Shown here in pieces: positions 42,120 to 51,616 of a DNA stretch of 64,000 bases (position 1 is its first letter; each line of letters begins with the position of its first letter). Origin of the DNA: Polynucleobacter sp. HIN11 (GTDB lineage Bacteria > Pseudomonadota > Gammaproteobacteria > Burkholderiales > Burkholderiaceae); the NCBI RefSeq assembly GCF_030297675.1, contig NZ_AP028142.1, positions 1,178,001 through 1,242,000 of the forward strand. Direction: 5' to 3'. Below the pieces are notes generated by a model. The model searched no databases. It was not told the origin of the DNA and saw only the letters and a list, made by a program, of their open reading frames with translations. The position numbers were made by a program, and so were the translations under genes.

Positions 42120-43043
42120 TTAGTTTTGGTTCAAAAGTCGTTGAGCGATAAATCGCCTTGGGTGTAACACTCCACTGCGCCAATCCGCTGTTCCAATAAA
42201 GTTTTGCGGTAAGGCTTGGCTGCGATAAATCCGGAATAAAGAATTAGCCCACTGACTAGCACGATTGAGTGCGCATGGCACGCGCTGACCCATTTCTAGA
42301 CGTTTAGCTTGTTGGTCATCTACGGTCAACTCAGGCAGAGTTTGTAGCAAGGCATCCACTGGGAGCAATACCTTAGGGGTGTTTTCAAGGGTCTCCAGGG
42401 TGCAACCCTGCTCCAAACTGAGGTGGCCAACCTTGGTGCGTCGCAATGCGCTCAAATGAGCGCCACAGCCCAATGCGTTACCAATGTCTTGAGCCAAGAC
42501 CCGAATATACGTTCCCTTGCTGCAATGGACTTCAATCTCTACGTGAGGCCAATGAATTGCGACGAGACGAATCGAGTAAATTGTAATTTTTCGGGGCTCA
42601 CGCTCAATCTCCACGCCCGAACGCGCGTATTCATAAAGGGGCTTGCCATCGCGTTTTAAGGCGGAGTACATCGGTGGAATCTGCTCAATGTCACCCATGA
42701 ATTTAGGCAAGATTGCCTCCAAGAGTGTTTTGGCCATCAAATCATCCACAACTTCAGCAGTCGATCGCTCTGCCAATATTTGCCCTTCAGCATCACCCGT
42801 ATCAGTTTCGATGCCAAAGCGCAGGGTTGCGATATAGGTCTTATCAGCGTCCAAAAGATCTTGAGAGTACTTGGTAGCCTCACCCAAACAAATGGGCAAT
42901 AAACCAGTCGCCATTGGGTCTAAGGTACCGGTATGACCAGCCTTTTCTGCCTGAAAAAAGCGCTTGATCGCAGTGACCGCACCTTGGGAACTCATGCCAT
43001 TGGGTTTGTCTAGTAAGACCACCCCATCAATTCGTTGCGCCAT
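42120..43043 (-). CDS. truB: tRNA pseudouridine(55) synthase
   Basis: Makes the universally conserved pseudouridine 55 in the T-loop of tRNA. The catalytic Asp42 lies in AGHTGTLDPMATGLLP; KPNGMSSQ and CSKGTYIRVLAQDIG are the other motifs; 307 residues. It starts 5 bases after rbfA in the conserved infB-rbfA-truB order. Confidence 0.95.
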   Translation of the reverse strand: MAQRIDGVVLLDKPNGMSSQGAVTAIKRFFQAEKAGHTGTLDPMATGLLPICLGEATKYSQDLLDADKTYIATLRFGIETDTGDAEGQILAERSTAEVVDDLMAKTLLEAILPKFMGDIEQIPPMYSALKRDGKPLYEYARSGVEIEREPRKITIYSIRLVAIHWPHVEIEVHCSKGTYIRVLAQDIGNALGCGAHLSALRRTKVGHLSLEQGCTLETLENTPKVLLPVDALLQTLPELTVDDQQAKRLEMGQRVPCALNRASQWANSLFRIYRSQALPQNFIGTADWRSGVLHPRRFIAQRLLNQN

Positions 43044-43048
43044 CGCTA

Positions 43049-43405
43049 TTAATTAGGCTTTGAGCCCAAGGCCTGATCAATTAATCGCGACATCTCTGCG
43101 CCTCGCTCTATCGAGGTATCAAACACAAAATGCAAAGTGGGTACGGTATGGGTGTGCATCCGCTTAAAGAGGAGGGAATGCAAATATCCGGCTTTTTCTT
43201 GGAGTGATCCCAGCGCATACTGTGAATCGCCACCCAAAACTGTGAAATACACCTTCGCATGCGCAAGATCAGGAGAAAGCTCCACCGCCTGAATAGTAAT
43301 CAAACCATTCAAGGGATCACGCAATTCCCGGGGAATCAACTCTGCAAGGTCGCGCTGAATTTGATCCGCGAGACGCTGATGACGATGAGGACTGGTTTTG
43401 TGCAT
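43049..43405 (-). CDS. rbfA: Ribosome-binding factor A
   Basis: Small KH-fold protein that helps 16S rRNA 5' end maturation on the 30S subunit. 118 residues, with the N-terminal RLADQIQRDLAELIPRELRDP block and VYFTVLG in the middle. It lies between infB and truB with 5-base gaps on both sides. Confidence 0.94.
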   Translation of the reverse strand: MHKTSPHRHQRLADQIQRDLAELIPRELRDPLNGLITIQAVELSPDLAHAKVYFTVLGGDSQYALGSLQEKAGYLHSLLFKRMHTHTVPTLHFVFDTSIERGAEMSRLIDQALGSKPN

Positions 43406-43410
43406 GATGA

Positions 43411-46107
43411 TTAGAGGGTTCTTGCGACCTCAGTGACTTCAAAGATTTCAAGTTGATCACCCTCTTGGATGTCATTGTTGTTTTTCAAGGAAAGGCCGCA
43501 CTCAAATCCACCTTTCACTTCTTTCACATCATCTTTGAAGCGCTTTAGGGAGTCGAGTTCACCGGTCCACACGACGACGTTATCGCGTAATAAGCGCACC
43601 CGTGAGTTACGACGGACGATTCCATCGAGCACCATACAACCCGCAATGGCACCAACCTTGGACACATGGAAGACCTGACGGATCTCAACTAATCCAGTAA
43701 TTTCTTCCTTCTTATCTGGTGTCAACATGCCGCTTAAGGCTGCTTTCACTTCATCGACCGCGTCATAAATAATGTTGTGATAGCGAATATCCACGCCATT
43801 ACTCTCGGCAAGCTTACGCGCTACTGCATCAGCCCTCGAATTAAAGCCAATAATCACGCCTTTTGAAGCAATCGCAAGATTGACATCGGTTTCGGTGATG
43901 CCACCAACGGCAGCATGCACGATTTGCACCTTCACCTCATCGGTAGATAGCTTTTGCAGTGACTGTGAGAGCGCCTCTTGGGAACCCTGCACATCGGCTT
44001 TAATAATGATCGGCAGAATCTTGGCTTCGACGGCACCCTCGCCCATGGTCTCCATCATGTTCTCTAACTTGACCGCCTGTTGCTTGGCCAACTTGACGTC
44101 TCGGAACTTGCCTTGACGGAATAGTGCAATCTCACGGGCCTTACGCTCGTCAGCAACCACCTGGAAAGACTCCCCAGCATCAGGCACTTCCGATAAACCT
44201 TGAATCTCAACCGGAATCGATGGCCCTGCTTCATTGGTTGATTTGCCGTTTTCATCCAACATCGCACGAATACGGCCATAGGACTGGCCAGCTAACAACA
44301 TATCGCCACGCTTTAATGTGCCAGATTGAACCAGCACAGTGGCCACCGGACCACGACCTTTATCCAGGCGCGCTTCAATCACAATCCCCTGGGCAGGTGC
44401 TTCTTTAGGAGCCTTAAGCTCCAACACTTCGGCTTGCAACAATACGTTTTCAAGCAAGGTGTCGATACCTTCACCAGTTTTTGCTGACACTCCGATAAAT
44501 GGTGAGTCACCACCGTACTCTTCAGGCACTACCTCTTCGCTCACCAATTCGGTTTTAACGCGATCGGGGTTGGCTTCGGGTTTATCGATCTTATTGATCG
44601 CTACCACTAGGGGCACATTGGCGGCTTTCGCATGATGAATCGCTTCACGCGTTTGCGGCATTACGCCATCATCGGCAGCCACCACTAAGATCACGATATC
44701 GGTCGCCTTTGCACCGCGCGCACGCATTGCTGTAAAGGCTTCATGACCTGGGGTATCCAAGAAGGTGATGACACCACGTGGGGTCTCGACGTGATAAGCG
44801 CCGATATGCTGTGTAATACCACCCGCTTCGCCTGCTGCCACTTTTGCAACTCGGATCTTATCTAAGAGCGATGTTTTGCCATGATCGACGTGACCCATCA
44901 CAGTTACAACGGGTGGCCTTGGCATCAATGGGGCATCTTCAGCCGCCGCACCAAGATCAATTTCTGGATCGTCTAATTTAGCAGCATGGGCTTTATGACC
45001 CATCTCTTCCACGATGATCATTGCAGTGTCTTGATCCAGCACTTGGTTGATGGTCACCATCTGACCCATACCCATCAGTAATTTGATGACCTCAGCACCC
45101 TTGACTGACATTTTGTGGGCTAGATCCGCTACGGTAATGGTCTCAGGAATATGCACATCACGCACAATCGGCTCCGTGGGAACCTGGAAATTACTCGCAG
45201 GGTTATCGTCTTGATGCTGCTGTTTCTTACGACCGCCGCCTGTTCGCCAGCCACCGCCTAAGCCACCAGTAAGGTCGCCGCGTGTTTTTAGGCCAACCTT
45301 GCGCTTTGCACCCTCTTCTTGCCAGGTGGAGGAAGTCTCAGAAGACTTAATCAGCTTGCCGCCAACCTTAGTGGGCTTTTTCTTATCATCGCCGCCATCT
45401 GCTTTAACTGGCTTATGCAAAGTGCCTTTTTTAGCCTCTTCACTGGCGATCTCACTTGGAGCTTTTAGTACGCGCGCCGGGGCACTCATCATGTCCCGAA
45501 TTGCCGACACCTCAGCCTCTGCCGCCGCGCGGCGTGATTGCAGTTCAGCCAACTCCTTTTTGGCCTGCTCTTTGCTAGCAGCCTCTTGCTCGGCCTCTAC
45601 CTTGCTTGGCTTTTGCTCAGCTTCTATCTTCTTTTGCTTGGCCTCACTCGCCGCTTTCATTTCGGCTTCTTGTCGCGCCAAGAGTTCCGCTTGACGAGCA
45701 GCCTCCGCGGCACGCTTTTCTAACTCCTCATCGGAAAGAATAGGCTTGGTCTCAACTGCTGCAGTTGGCTTTGCCTCAGTCGGCTCATCTGCCTTACCAG
45801 CATCATCACGCTTAACTAAAACACGCTTTTTGCGCACCTCAACTTGCACGGTGCGGGTTCGCCCCGCTGAATCTGCTTGACGGATTTCGCTGGTCTCGCG
45901 CTTGGTAAGAGTGATCTTTTTACGCACACCAGGCTCAGCACTGCCGTGTGCTTTTTGAAGGTAAGCCAGTAACGCGGTCTTATCTTTATCGGTGATCTTG
46001 TCAGCCTCGGATTCCTTATCGATTCCAGCGGCCTTGAGTTGTTCCAATAAATCAGCGGGGCTGCGTTTGAGCTCCTCGGCTAATGCTTTTACAGTTGTTG
46101 TCGCCAT
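43411..46107 (-). CDS. infB: Translation initiation factor IF-2
   Basis: GTPase that places initiator tRNA on the ribosome. The N-terminal IF2_N domain (VKALAEELKRSPADLLEQLK), a long charged Ala/Lys/Glu-rich linker (about 90-300), then the GTPase with GHVDHGKTSLLDKIR, DTPGHEAFTAMRARG and NKIDKPEA, and the C-terminal domains; about 898 residues. ATG 46107 is chosen for GAGGGG just upstream and the MATTTVKALAEEL start; the frame runs further to 46125 inside the nusA end. It is 10 bases after nusA. Confidence 0.96.
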   Translation of the reverse strand: MATTTVKALAEELKRSPADLLEQLKAAGIDKESEADKITDKDKTALLAYLQKAHGSAEPGVRKKITLTKRETSEIRQADSAGRTRTVQVEVRKKRVLVKRDDAGKADEPTEAKPTAAVETKPILSDEELEKRAAEAARQAELLARQEAEMKAASEAKQKKIEAEQKPSKVEAEQEAASKEQAKKELAELQSRRAAAEAEVSAIRDMMSAPARVLKAPSEIASEEAKKGTLHKPVKADGGDDKKKPTKVGGKLIKSSETSSTWQEEGAKRKVGLKTRGDLTGGLGGGWRTGGGRKKQQHQDDNPASNFQVPTEPIVRDVHIPETITVADLAHKMSVKGAEVIKLLMGMGQMVTINQVLDQDTAMIIVEEMGHKAHAAKLDDPEIDLGAAAEDAPLMPRPPVVTVMGHVDHGKTSLLDKIRVAKVAAGEAGGITQHIGAYHVETPRGVITFLDTPGHEAFTAMRARGAKATDIVILVVAADDGVMPQTREAIHHAKAANVPLVVAINKIDKPEANPDRVKTELVSEEVVPEEYGGDSPFIGVSAKTGEGIDTLLENVLLQAEVLELKAPKEAPAQGIVIEARLDKGRGPVATVLVQSGTLKRGDMLLAGQSYGRIRAMLDENGKSTNEAGPSIPVEIQGLSEVPDAGESFQVVADERKAREIALFRQGKFRDVKLAKQQAVKLENMMETMGEGAVEAKILPIIIKADVQGSQEALSQSLQKLSTDEVKVQIVHAAVGGITETDVNLAIASKGVIIGFNSRADAVARKLAESNGVDIRYHNIIYDAVDEVKAALSGMLTPDKKEEITGLVEIRQVFHVSKVGAIAGCMVLDGIVRRNSRVRLLRDNVVVWTGELDSLKRFKDDVKEVKGGFECGLSLKNNNDIQEGDQLEIFEVTEVARTL

Positions 46108-46117
46108 GCGCTTCCCC

Positions 46118-47596
46118 TCATGCATTAAACCAATGTTCGCGCGCCTTCATAATGAGCGTTTTGGCTGCTGTTTCATCCATACCCGTCATCTCAACGAGCT
46201 CATCTACAGCCAATCCAGCCAGATCATCGCGCGTATGCACTTGGTTCTCGGCTAAGGTTGCAATATATTCGGTGGAGAGACCTTCAAGCGAGCGCAAATC
46301 TTGAGAGACCTCTTCAAGACGCTCTTCTTTTGCTAACTCCATGGTCAGCAAGGAATCGCGCGCACGAGTCCGTAACTCATTAACCGTGTCCTCATCAAAT
46401 GCATCGATCTCAAGCATCTCAGAGAGCGGCACGTAGGCAACTTCCTCAAGAGAATTAAAGCCCTCTTCGATCAAAATATCAGCGACCTCTTGGTCCACAT
46501 CGAGTTTGTCCATGAAGAGTTGGCGCACCGCCACGGATTCTTTTTCTGACTTCTCGGCAGACTCTTCTGGGGTCATGATGTTAATTTGCCAGCCGGTTAA
46601 CTCGCTAGCTAAACGTACATTCTGACCACTACGACCAATTGCGATTGCTAAGTTTTCTTCATCAACCACCACATCCATCGCATGACGCTCTTCATCAACC
46701 ACGATCGATGACACTTGTGCAGGCGCTAATGCACCAATCACAAATTGGGCTGGATCTTCAGACCATAGAACGATATCAACGGCCTCGCCCGCAACTTCAT
46801 TACGCACTGCGGTTACACGAGTGCCACGCACACCAACGCAGGTTCCAATCGGATCAATGCGCTTATCATGGGTCACTACAGCAATCTTGGCTCGGATGCC
46901 AGGATCGCGAGCAGCGCCCTTAATTTCTAGTAAACGCTGCTCAATCTCGGGCACTTCGTTCTCAAACAACTTAATCAAGAAGTCAGGGCATGTTCTCGAG
47001 AGCTCAATTTGAGGACCACGTGCCTCACGATCCACTTTCAGGATATAAGCACGCACACGATCGCCAGAGCGTAAATTCTCTTTGGGGATCATTTGATCGC
47101 GACGCAGTAATGCCTCGACACGACCCGATTCCACGATCAGGCCATTTTTATCCGCCCGCTTGACGGTGCCGGTCATAATTTTTTCACCGCGCTCCAGATA
47201 GTCATTCAAAATCTGCTCACGCTCGGCGTCGCGAATGCGTTGCAAGATCACCTGCTTAGCGGCTTGGGCACCAATCCGGCCAAAGGCTAAGGATTCGATT
47301 TGCTCTTCGATGTAATCGCCCGTCTCAATATCGGAGATTTGCTCTTTGGCCTCAAATTGCAAAATTTCTTTATCGGGCTCCTGAAGACCAGCTTCATCAG
47401 GAACCACCAACCAGCGGCGGAAGGTCTCATACTCACCGCTGTTGCGATCAATGGAAACTCGAATATCAACATCCTCGGTGTACCGTTTTTTGGTTGCCGA
47501 GGCAAGCGCCAACTCAAGAGCTTCAAATACGATCTCACGATCAACATTTTTTTCACGGGCCAGGGCTTCTGCCAACATGAGAACTTCACGACTCAT
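46118..47596 (-). CDS. nusA: Transcription termination/antitermination protein NusA
   Basis: Binds RNA polymerase and nascent RNA, controlling pausing, termination and antitermination. The N-terminal domain (MSREVLMLAEALAREKNV), S1 domain, KH domains (IAVVTHDKRIDPIGTCVGVRG, LAIAIGRSGQNVRLAS) and two acidic C-terminal repeats are present; 492 residues, the long proteobacterial form. The ATG overlaps the rimP stop by four bases. Confidence 0.96.
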   Translation of the reverse strand: MSREVLMLAEALAREKNVDREIVFEALELALASATKKRYTEDVDIRVSIDRNSGEYETFRRWLVVPDEAGLQEPDKEILQFEAKEQISDIETGDYIEEQIESLAFGRIGAQAAKQVILQRIRDAEREQILNDYLERGEKIMTGTVKRADKNGLIVESGRVEALLRRDQMIPKENLRSGDRVRAYILKVDREARGPQIELSRTCPDFLIKLFENEVPEIEQRLLEIKGAARDPGIRAKIAVVTHDKRIDPIGTCVGVRGTRVTAVRNEVAGEAVDIVLWSEDPAQFVIGALAPAQVSSIVVDEERHAMDVVVDEENLAIAIGRSGQNVRLASELTGWQINIMTPEESAEKSEKESVAVRQLFMDKLDVDQEVADILIEEGFNSLEEVAYVPLSEMLEIDAFDEDTVNELRTRARDSLLTMELAKEERLEEVSQDLRSLEGLSTEYIATLAENQVHTRDDLAGLAVDELVEMTGMDETAAKTLIMKAREHWFNA

Positions 47597-48084
47597 GATT
47601 TTCTTCCTTTGAAATCAATAACAGGGACCAAACGAGCTTTTTCTACTTCAGACAAACTAAATTCCAGTTCGGCTGGAGAGCCATCGCTCGCCTCAAATAA
47701 CAAACTAAACTTTGCATCCGGTGTGTTGACAACCCCAGATATCAGGCCTTGCAACACCCCTTTAAAATTCTTTCGATTACCTACTGCAATTCGTAACTTC
47801 AGTTCAATTTCCAAACCTGCGAACCGAACAAAATCATCACCAGACTTAATCGGTCGATCTAAACCAGGTGACGAGACCTCGAGTCGCTCGTACGGCACGT
47901 TCTCAACCGCAAAGGTGTAGGTCAACTGATGACTCACTTTCTCGCAATCCTCAACGGTGATCATGCGCTCATAGTCGGGGTTCTCAATCGTGACCCGCAA
48001 TAAACCACGGCCCTCACGCTCAATATCAACGAGCGAGTAGCCCAAATTACGCACCTCGGCAGAAATAATCTGCTGTTCTTTCAC
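47593..48084 (-). CDS. rimP: Ribosome maturation factor RimP
   Basis: Helps 30S subunit assembly. The central NVPYERLEVSSPGLDRPIK signature and VEDCEKVSHQL block are clear. The frame opens at TTG 48102, but GTG 48084 is the better start: it has GGGGAAG just upstream and gives a normal-length N-terminus (VKEQQIISAEV...). About 163 residues. It heads the rimP-nusA-infB-rbfA-truB-typA operon, whose promoter must lie between it and the terminator at 48139-48164. Confidence 0.93.
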   Translation of the reverse strand: MKEQQIISAEVRNLGYSLVDIEREGRGLLRVTIENPDYERMITVEDCEKVSHQLTYTFAVENVPYERLEVSSPGLDRPIKSGDDFVRFAGLEIELKLRIAVGNRKNFKGVLQGLISGVVNTPDAKFSLLFEASDGSPAELEFSLSEVEKARLVPVIDFKGRKS

Positions 48085-48138
48085 ATCTTCCCCACAAATC
48101 AACCGCTGTTATAAAACTGCATTTACAACGCATTTGGC

Positions 48139-48164
48139 AAAAAAAAATGGGCTTACAAGCCCAT
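48139..48164 (-). terminator. Rho-independent terminator after rluB
   Basis: On the minus strand ATGGGCTTGTAAGCCCAT folds into a seven-pair hairpin followed by a run of at least eight T. It lies about 95 bases after the rluB stop and insulates the scpB-rluB unit from rimP. Confidence 0.88.
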
Positions 48165-48258
48165 ATTCCTCATTACCAGAACAGGCCAGCCTACGTTGAT
48201 GTCAACATCAGCCGGTGTATGTATGAATTATACCTGAATCAGAAAAATCACTGAGAAA

Positions 48259-49914
48259 TCAGAAACTTTCACCTGAATTTCGGGGCTTGCGTGGGCCCTT
48301 GAACGGCTTACCCTTATTGGGTCGCCGCTGGCCCCCAGTGCTATTGCCCGCTGGGGCACTAAACCCACTGGCGTGATGAACTTTTTGACCCTTCGAGCGG
48401 GGTGAGCCCGATTTGCCTCCTCTGGAGTGCGAGGGTTTTTGCCCAAAGCCGCCGCGCCCTCCACCACCATTTGCACCTCGACCTTGACCAGGTAAGTGCG
48501 ATACCCCATGCCCATGGTGGGTGGCTAGCGTGAGCGCCTCCTTGGATCCCCAATACGATACGGAGGTTTGCATGGGATCAGGCTGAAAATTCGGATCGCT
48601 CACTGGGTCCATTCGCGAGGATCGACCCTGAGACTGACCTTTATCTTTTGCCATATTCTGGGGCAGCTTCAGACCAGCCATCCGCATCAGTTGCGCCACG
48701 CTCTCCATCGGCACCTCTTCCCACTTCCCGCGACGCAAACGCGGTGGCAACATAAAAATACCGTAACGGGTTCGAATCAGACGTGACACCACATGACCAG
48801 TTGCCTCAAACATCCGACGCACTTCACGATTTCGCCCTTCGGTCAATGCAACTGAGTACCAACGATTCGCGCCATCACCACCGCCTTGACTCAAACGCAA
48901 GAAACGCGCCTGTCCATCATCAAGCGTGATACCTGTTTTTAATTGTTCGGCAGATTCCGCCGATAGCTCACCCAAAATACGCACCGCGTATTCACGCTCA
49001 ACTCCATAACGTGGATGCATTAAGCGATTAGCAAGTTCTCCTGAGGTCGTGAAGAGTAACAATCCCTCGGTGTTGAAATCCAAACGGCCTACAGCAATCC
49101 AGCGGCCTTGGCGAGGTTTTGGTAAGCGATCAAACACGCTGGGGCGTCCTTCGGGGTCAGCCTGACTCACAATTTCTCCAGCGGGTTTGTGATACAGAAT
49201 CACACGAGGGGGCTTCGTCGGGATCTTGCGATGCACGACCTTACCATTGATGCGAACAATATCGCTGGGGCCAACACGCTGCCCAATGTGGGCCGGCATG
49301 CTGTTCACTGAAACACGACCCTGAATAATCAGATCTTCCATCTCGCGTCGTGATCCCATGCCTGCATCTGCCAAGACTTTGTGAAGCTTAACCGTATCTT
49401 CATCATCCGCATCATCATCTAAACCATCGAGATCAGACCAGACCTCATCGCGCAAACTCAGGGGTAACTCATCAACGCTCGCAAATTGCAGACGCTCAAG
49501 ATCACTTAAAGACTCAGGCTCCTCAGATTCCTCCTCGCCCGCCTTACCGGCACGCCGCTCAACACCAGCCTCATGCGATATCTCTGCAGGATCATCACGA
49601 ACGGCCTCTACAGGCTCAGGGGCTTCAAGAGCAGCATCAAACTCCCCGGAGACCACAGCTGCAAATAAGGCCTCGGTCTCGGCGATTAACTCAGGAGAGG
49701 CTGATGCAGCTGCCTTCGGATTTTCATTTGCGGAACCTCCGGAGTGACGCTTATTTTTGTTGAACTTGCCTGGACGGGATTTGTTATTGAATTTATTAAA
49801 CCGCCGCGGACCCCGATCTTTGCGTTGCTCACCACCCTCGTCTCGCGAAGTTGGGCCATCGGCTGTATCTGGGATGGCACTTACTTGGGAAGCATCGTTT
49901 TCAGGACTTGTCAT
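48259..49914 (-). CDS. rluB: 23S rRNA pseudouridine synthase B (RluB-like) with long low-complexity tails
   Basis: Pseudouridine synthase of the RsuA/RluB group acting on 23S rRNA. Core: S4 domain (LHKVLADAGMGSRREMEDLI) and catalytic Asp in GRLDFNTEGLLLFT, with GRNREVRRMFEATGH. At about 551 residues it is twice the core length: the first ~180 residues are a basic Lys/Asn/Arg stretch then an acidic one, and the last ~110 are Gly/Arg/Lys/Ser-rich like an RNA-binding tail. ATG 49914 (MTSPENDAS) overlaps the scpB end by 14 bases. Confidence 0.9.
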   Translation of the reverse strand: MTSPENDASQVSAIPDTADGPTSRDEGGEQRKDRGPRRFNKFNNKSRPGKFNKNKRHSGGSANENPKAAASASPELIAETEALFAAVVSGEFDAALEAPEPVEAVRDDPAEISHEAGVERRAGKAGEEESEEPESLSDLERLQFASVDELPLSLRDEVWSDLDGLDDDADDEDTVKLHKVLADAGMGSRREMEDLIIQGRVSVNSMPAHIGQRVGPSDIVRINGKVVHRKIPTKPPRVILYHKPAGEIVSQADPEGRPSVFDRLPKPRQGRWIAVGRLDFNTEGLLLFTTSGELANRLMHPRYGVEREYAVRILGELSAESAEQLKTGITLDDGQARFLRLSQGGGDGANRWYSVALTEGRNREVRRMFEATGHVVSRLIRTRYGIFMLPPRLRRGKWEEVPMESVAQLMRMAGLKLPQNMAKDKGQSQGRSSRMDPVSDPNFQPDPMQTSVSYWGSKEALTLATHHGHGVSHLPGQGRGANGGGGRGGFGQKPSHSRGGKSGSPRSKGQKVHHASGFSAPAGNSTGGQRRPNKGKPFKGPRKPRNSGESF

Positions 49915-50530
49915 TCTCAGAACTCTCAGTGGACGACTCAAGCGGAATAACGGTCTCCACCGTGGCATCGGCATCAAACTCAATTACGGCTTGTCCTAAT
50001 GCTTCTGCGGATATGGAGCCATCCTCGAGCATTGGTAAGCTTTGCAAATCTTTTAGACCCAAATCGTCTAAAAATTGTTTGGTGGTGGCATAAAGGCCTG
50101 GTCGACCAATCGTCTCTTTATGACCAACCACTTCCACCCAGCCACGATCTTCCAACTGACGCATCACATTACTACTCACAACCACGCCACGCACTTCCTC
50201 AATTTCTCCTCGAGTGACAGGCTGACGATAGGCAATGATCGCTAAGGTCTCAAGCACTGCCCTTGAATACTTTGGTGGCTTTTCTGGGGTGAGACGATCC
50301 AAATACTCGCGCATCTGAAGGCGGCTCTGGAAACGCCAGCCCGTTGCAATGCTAACCAGCTCCATCCCCTTGTCTTGCCACTCTTTCTGAATTTCCAACA
50401 AAATATTCTGCAGGTCTGCATTAGCCAAAGGCGGATCCACAAAGAGTCGGCTTAGCTCATTCACCGTTAGTGGTTCTTGGGCGCAAATTAAGGCGGTCTC
50501 GATGACCCGCTTGTAGTGATCGTTATCCAT
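49901..50530 (-). CDS. scpB: Segregation and condensation protein B
   Basis: Winged-helix kleisin-partner of the SMC-ScpAB chromosome condensin. The family block RAVLETLAIIAYRQPVTRGEIEEVRGV followed by DRGWVEVVGHKETIGRPGLYATT identifies it; about 209 residues. ATG 50530 (MDNDHYKRV) is preferred to TTG 50542. scpA, usually adjacent, is not seen in the window. The 3' end overlaps rluB. Confidence 0.93.
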   Translation of the reverse strand: MDNDHYKRVIETALICAQEPLTVNELSRLFVDPPLANADLQNILLEIQKEWQDKGMELVSIATGWRFQSRLQMREYLDRLTPEKPPKYSRAVLETLAIIAYRQPVTRGEIEEVRGVVVSSNVMRQLEDRGWVEVVGHKETIGRPGLYATTKQFLDDLGLKDLQSLPMLEDGSISAEALGQAVIEFDADATVETVIPLESSTESSENDKS

Positions 50531-50717
50531 ATGTTGTATCAAACAGCTAGGCTGTTTAGAGGCTTATTCACAATCGTCAAAAAAGGTTGGGGTGTTTATG
50601 GACTGCGCCGGCATCACTCACAGCAATTCTTATTATGGGAAAAGGCCAGCGATCCAAGGAGGTCAAGTCGCTTGCGAAGCAATTTACACCTGTCACTCCA
50701 TTATAGGGTAGGGTCAA

Positions 50718-50723
50718 TACAAT
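50718..50723 (+). promoter_or_regulatory. Candidate -10 box of the patatin gene
   Basis: TACAAT ends six bases before the ATG at 50730, and no Shine-Dalgarno sequence lies between. No convincing -35 box is seen. Candidate leaderless start. Confidence 0.3.
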
Positions 50724-50729
50724 AGCCAA

Positions 50730-51614
50730 ATGTCCTTATTTTCTCCAAATCGTCGCTTGTTTTTTCAAGGCTTAGGTCTTGCTGGAATCAGCACCCTCCC
50801 CGGGTGCAGCATGTTTCGTGACAGCCCTAAACCCCCAGTCATTGCACTGGTTCTTGGCTCTGGTGCTGCCAGGGGTTTTGCACATATTGGAGTAATTAAG
50901 GCCCTCGAGGCTCAAGGAATTCGTCCCAATCTCGTGGTAGGTTCAAGCGCAGGAAGCGTAATTGCCGCTCTATATGCCTCTGGTTATAGCGGACTGGAGC
51001 TCAATCGGATTGGGCTCAATTTAGATGAGGCAGCCCTTGCAGACTGGGCCTACCCCTTTGCCGGGCGCTTTGGTGGATTAATCAAAGGCGATGCATTGCA
51101 AAGCATGGTCAATCGCGAGGTCCAGAATCGATCCATCGAACAAATGACCCTGCCACTCGGAATTGTTGCCACGGAATTACAAACCGGTAAAGGCGTTCTC
51201 TTTCGTCGAGGCGATACCGGTCTAGCGGTGCGGGCATCCTGCGCTGTGCCCGGGGTCTTTCAGCCCGCACTGATTCAAGGACGTGAATATGTCGACGGCG
51301 GATTAGTCGCTCCCGTGCCCGTCCGTTATGCGCATGAGATGGGTGCCACTTTTGTGATTGCCGTCAATATTTCTTCCGATGCGAGCGCATTTAATGCCAC
51401 GGGCACGCTTGGTTTATTGCAACAGACCATCAGCATCATGCAGCAGAGCATCAATCAATACGAGTTAGCAAAGGCAGATATTGTGATTACGCCTCAACTT
51501 AAGCAGATGGGAAGTGCTGACTTTAGAGCGCGTAACGCCGCTATCCTCGCTGGCGAGCTCGCCGCCCAAGAAAAAGTGGGTGAGATTAAAGAAAAGCTAC
51601 GAGGATTGAAATAG
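50730..51614 (+). CDS. Patatin-like phospholipase, predicted lipoprotein
   Basis: A 294-residue acyl hydrolase of the patatin/RssA group. The Ser-Asp dyad is Ser73 in GSSAG (GxSxG) and Asp189 in YVDGGLVAP; the oxyanion loop is GSGAARGFAHIG. An N-terminal signal with lipobox LPGC (Cys26) suggests it is lipid-anchored in the envelope, unlike cytoplasmic RssA. It probably hydrolyses phospholipid or lipid esters; substrate unknown. It is divergent from scpB and converges on the NlpC/P60 gene with a 2-base gap. Confidence 0.9.
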   Translation: MSLFSPNRRLFFQGLGLAGISTLPGCSMFRDSPKPPVIALVLGSGAARGFAHIGVIKALEAQGIRPNLVVGSSAGSVIAALYASGYSGLELNRIGLNLDEAALADWAYPFAGRFGGLIKGDALQSMVNREVQNRSIEQMTLPLGIVATELQTGKGVLFRRGDTGLAVRASCAVPGVFQPALIQGREYVDGGLVAPVPVRYAHEMGATFVIAVNISSDASAFNATGTLGLLQQTISIMQQSINQYELAKADIVITPQLKQMGSADFRARNAAILAGELAAQEKVGEIKEKLRGLK

Positions 51615-51616
51615 GA

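Noticed and set aside
47300..47920. 206-codon plus-strand open frame opposite nusA and rimP
   Set aside because: Lies entirely antisense to two core genes and shows no recognisable motif.
48165..48258. Second hairpin (TGATG/CATCA) near the rluB end as another terminator
   Set aside because: The stem is short and has no T-run; the strong hairpin at 48139-48164 explains termination.
50531..50729. Small gene between scpB and the patatin gene
   Set aside because: A 69-codon frame exists on the plus strand (50516-50725), but it overlaps scpB, has no start site signal and its composition is unlike a real protein.
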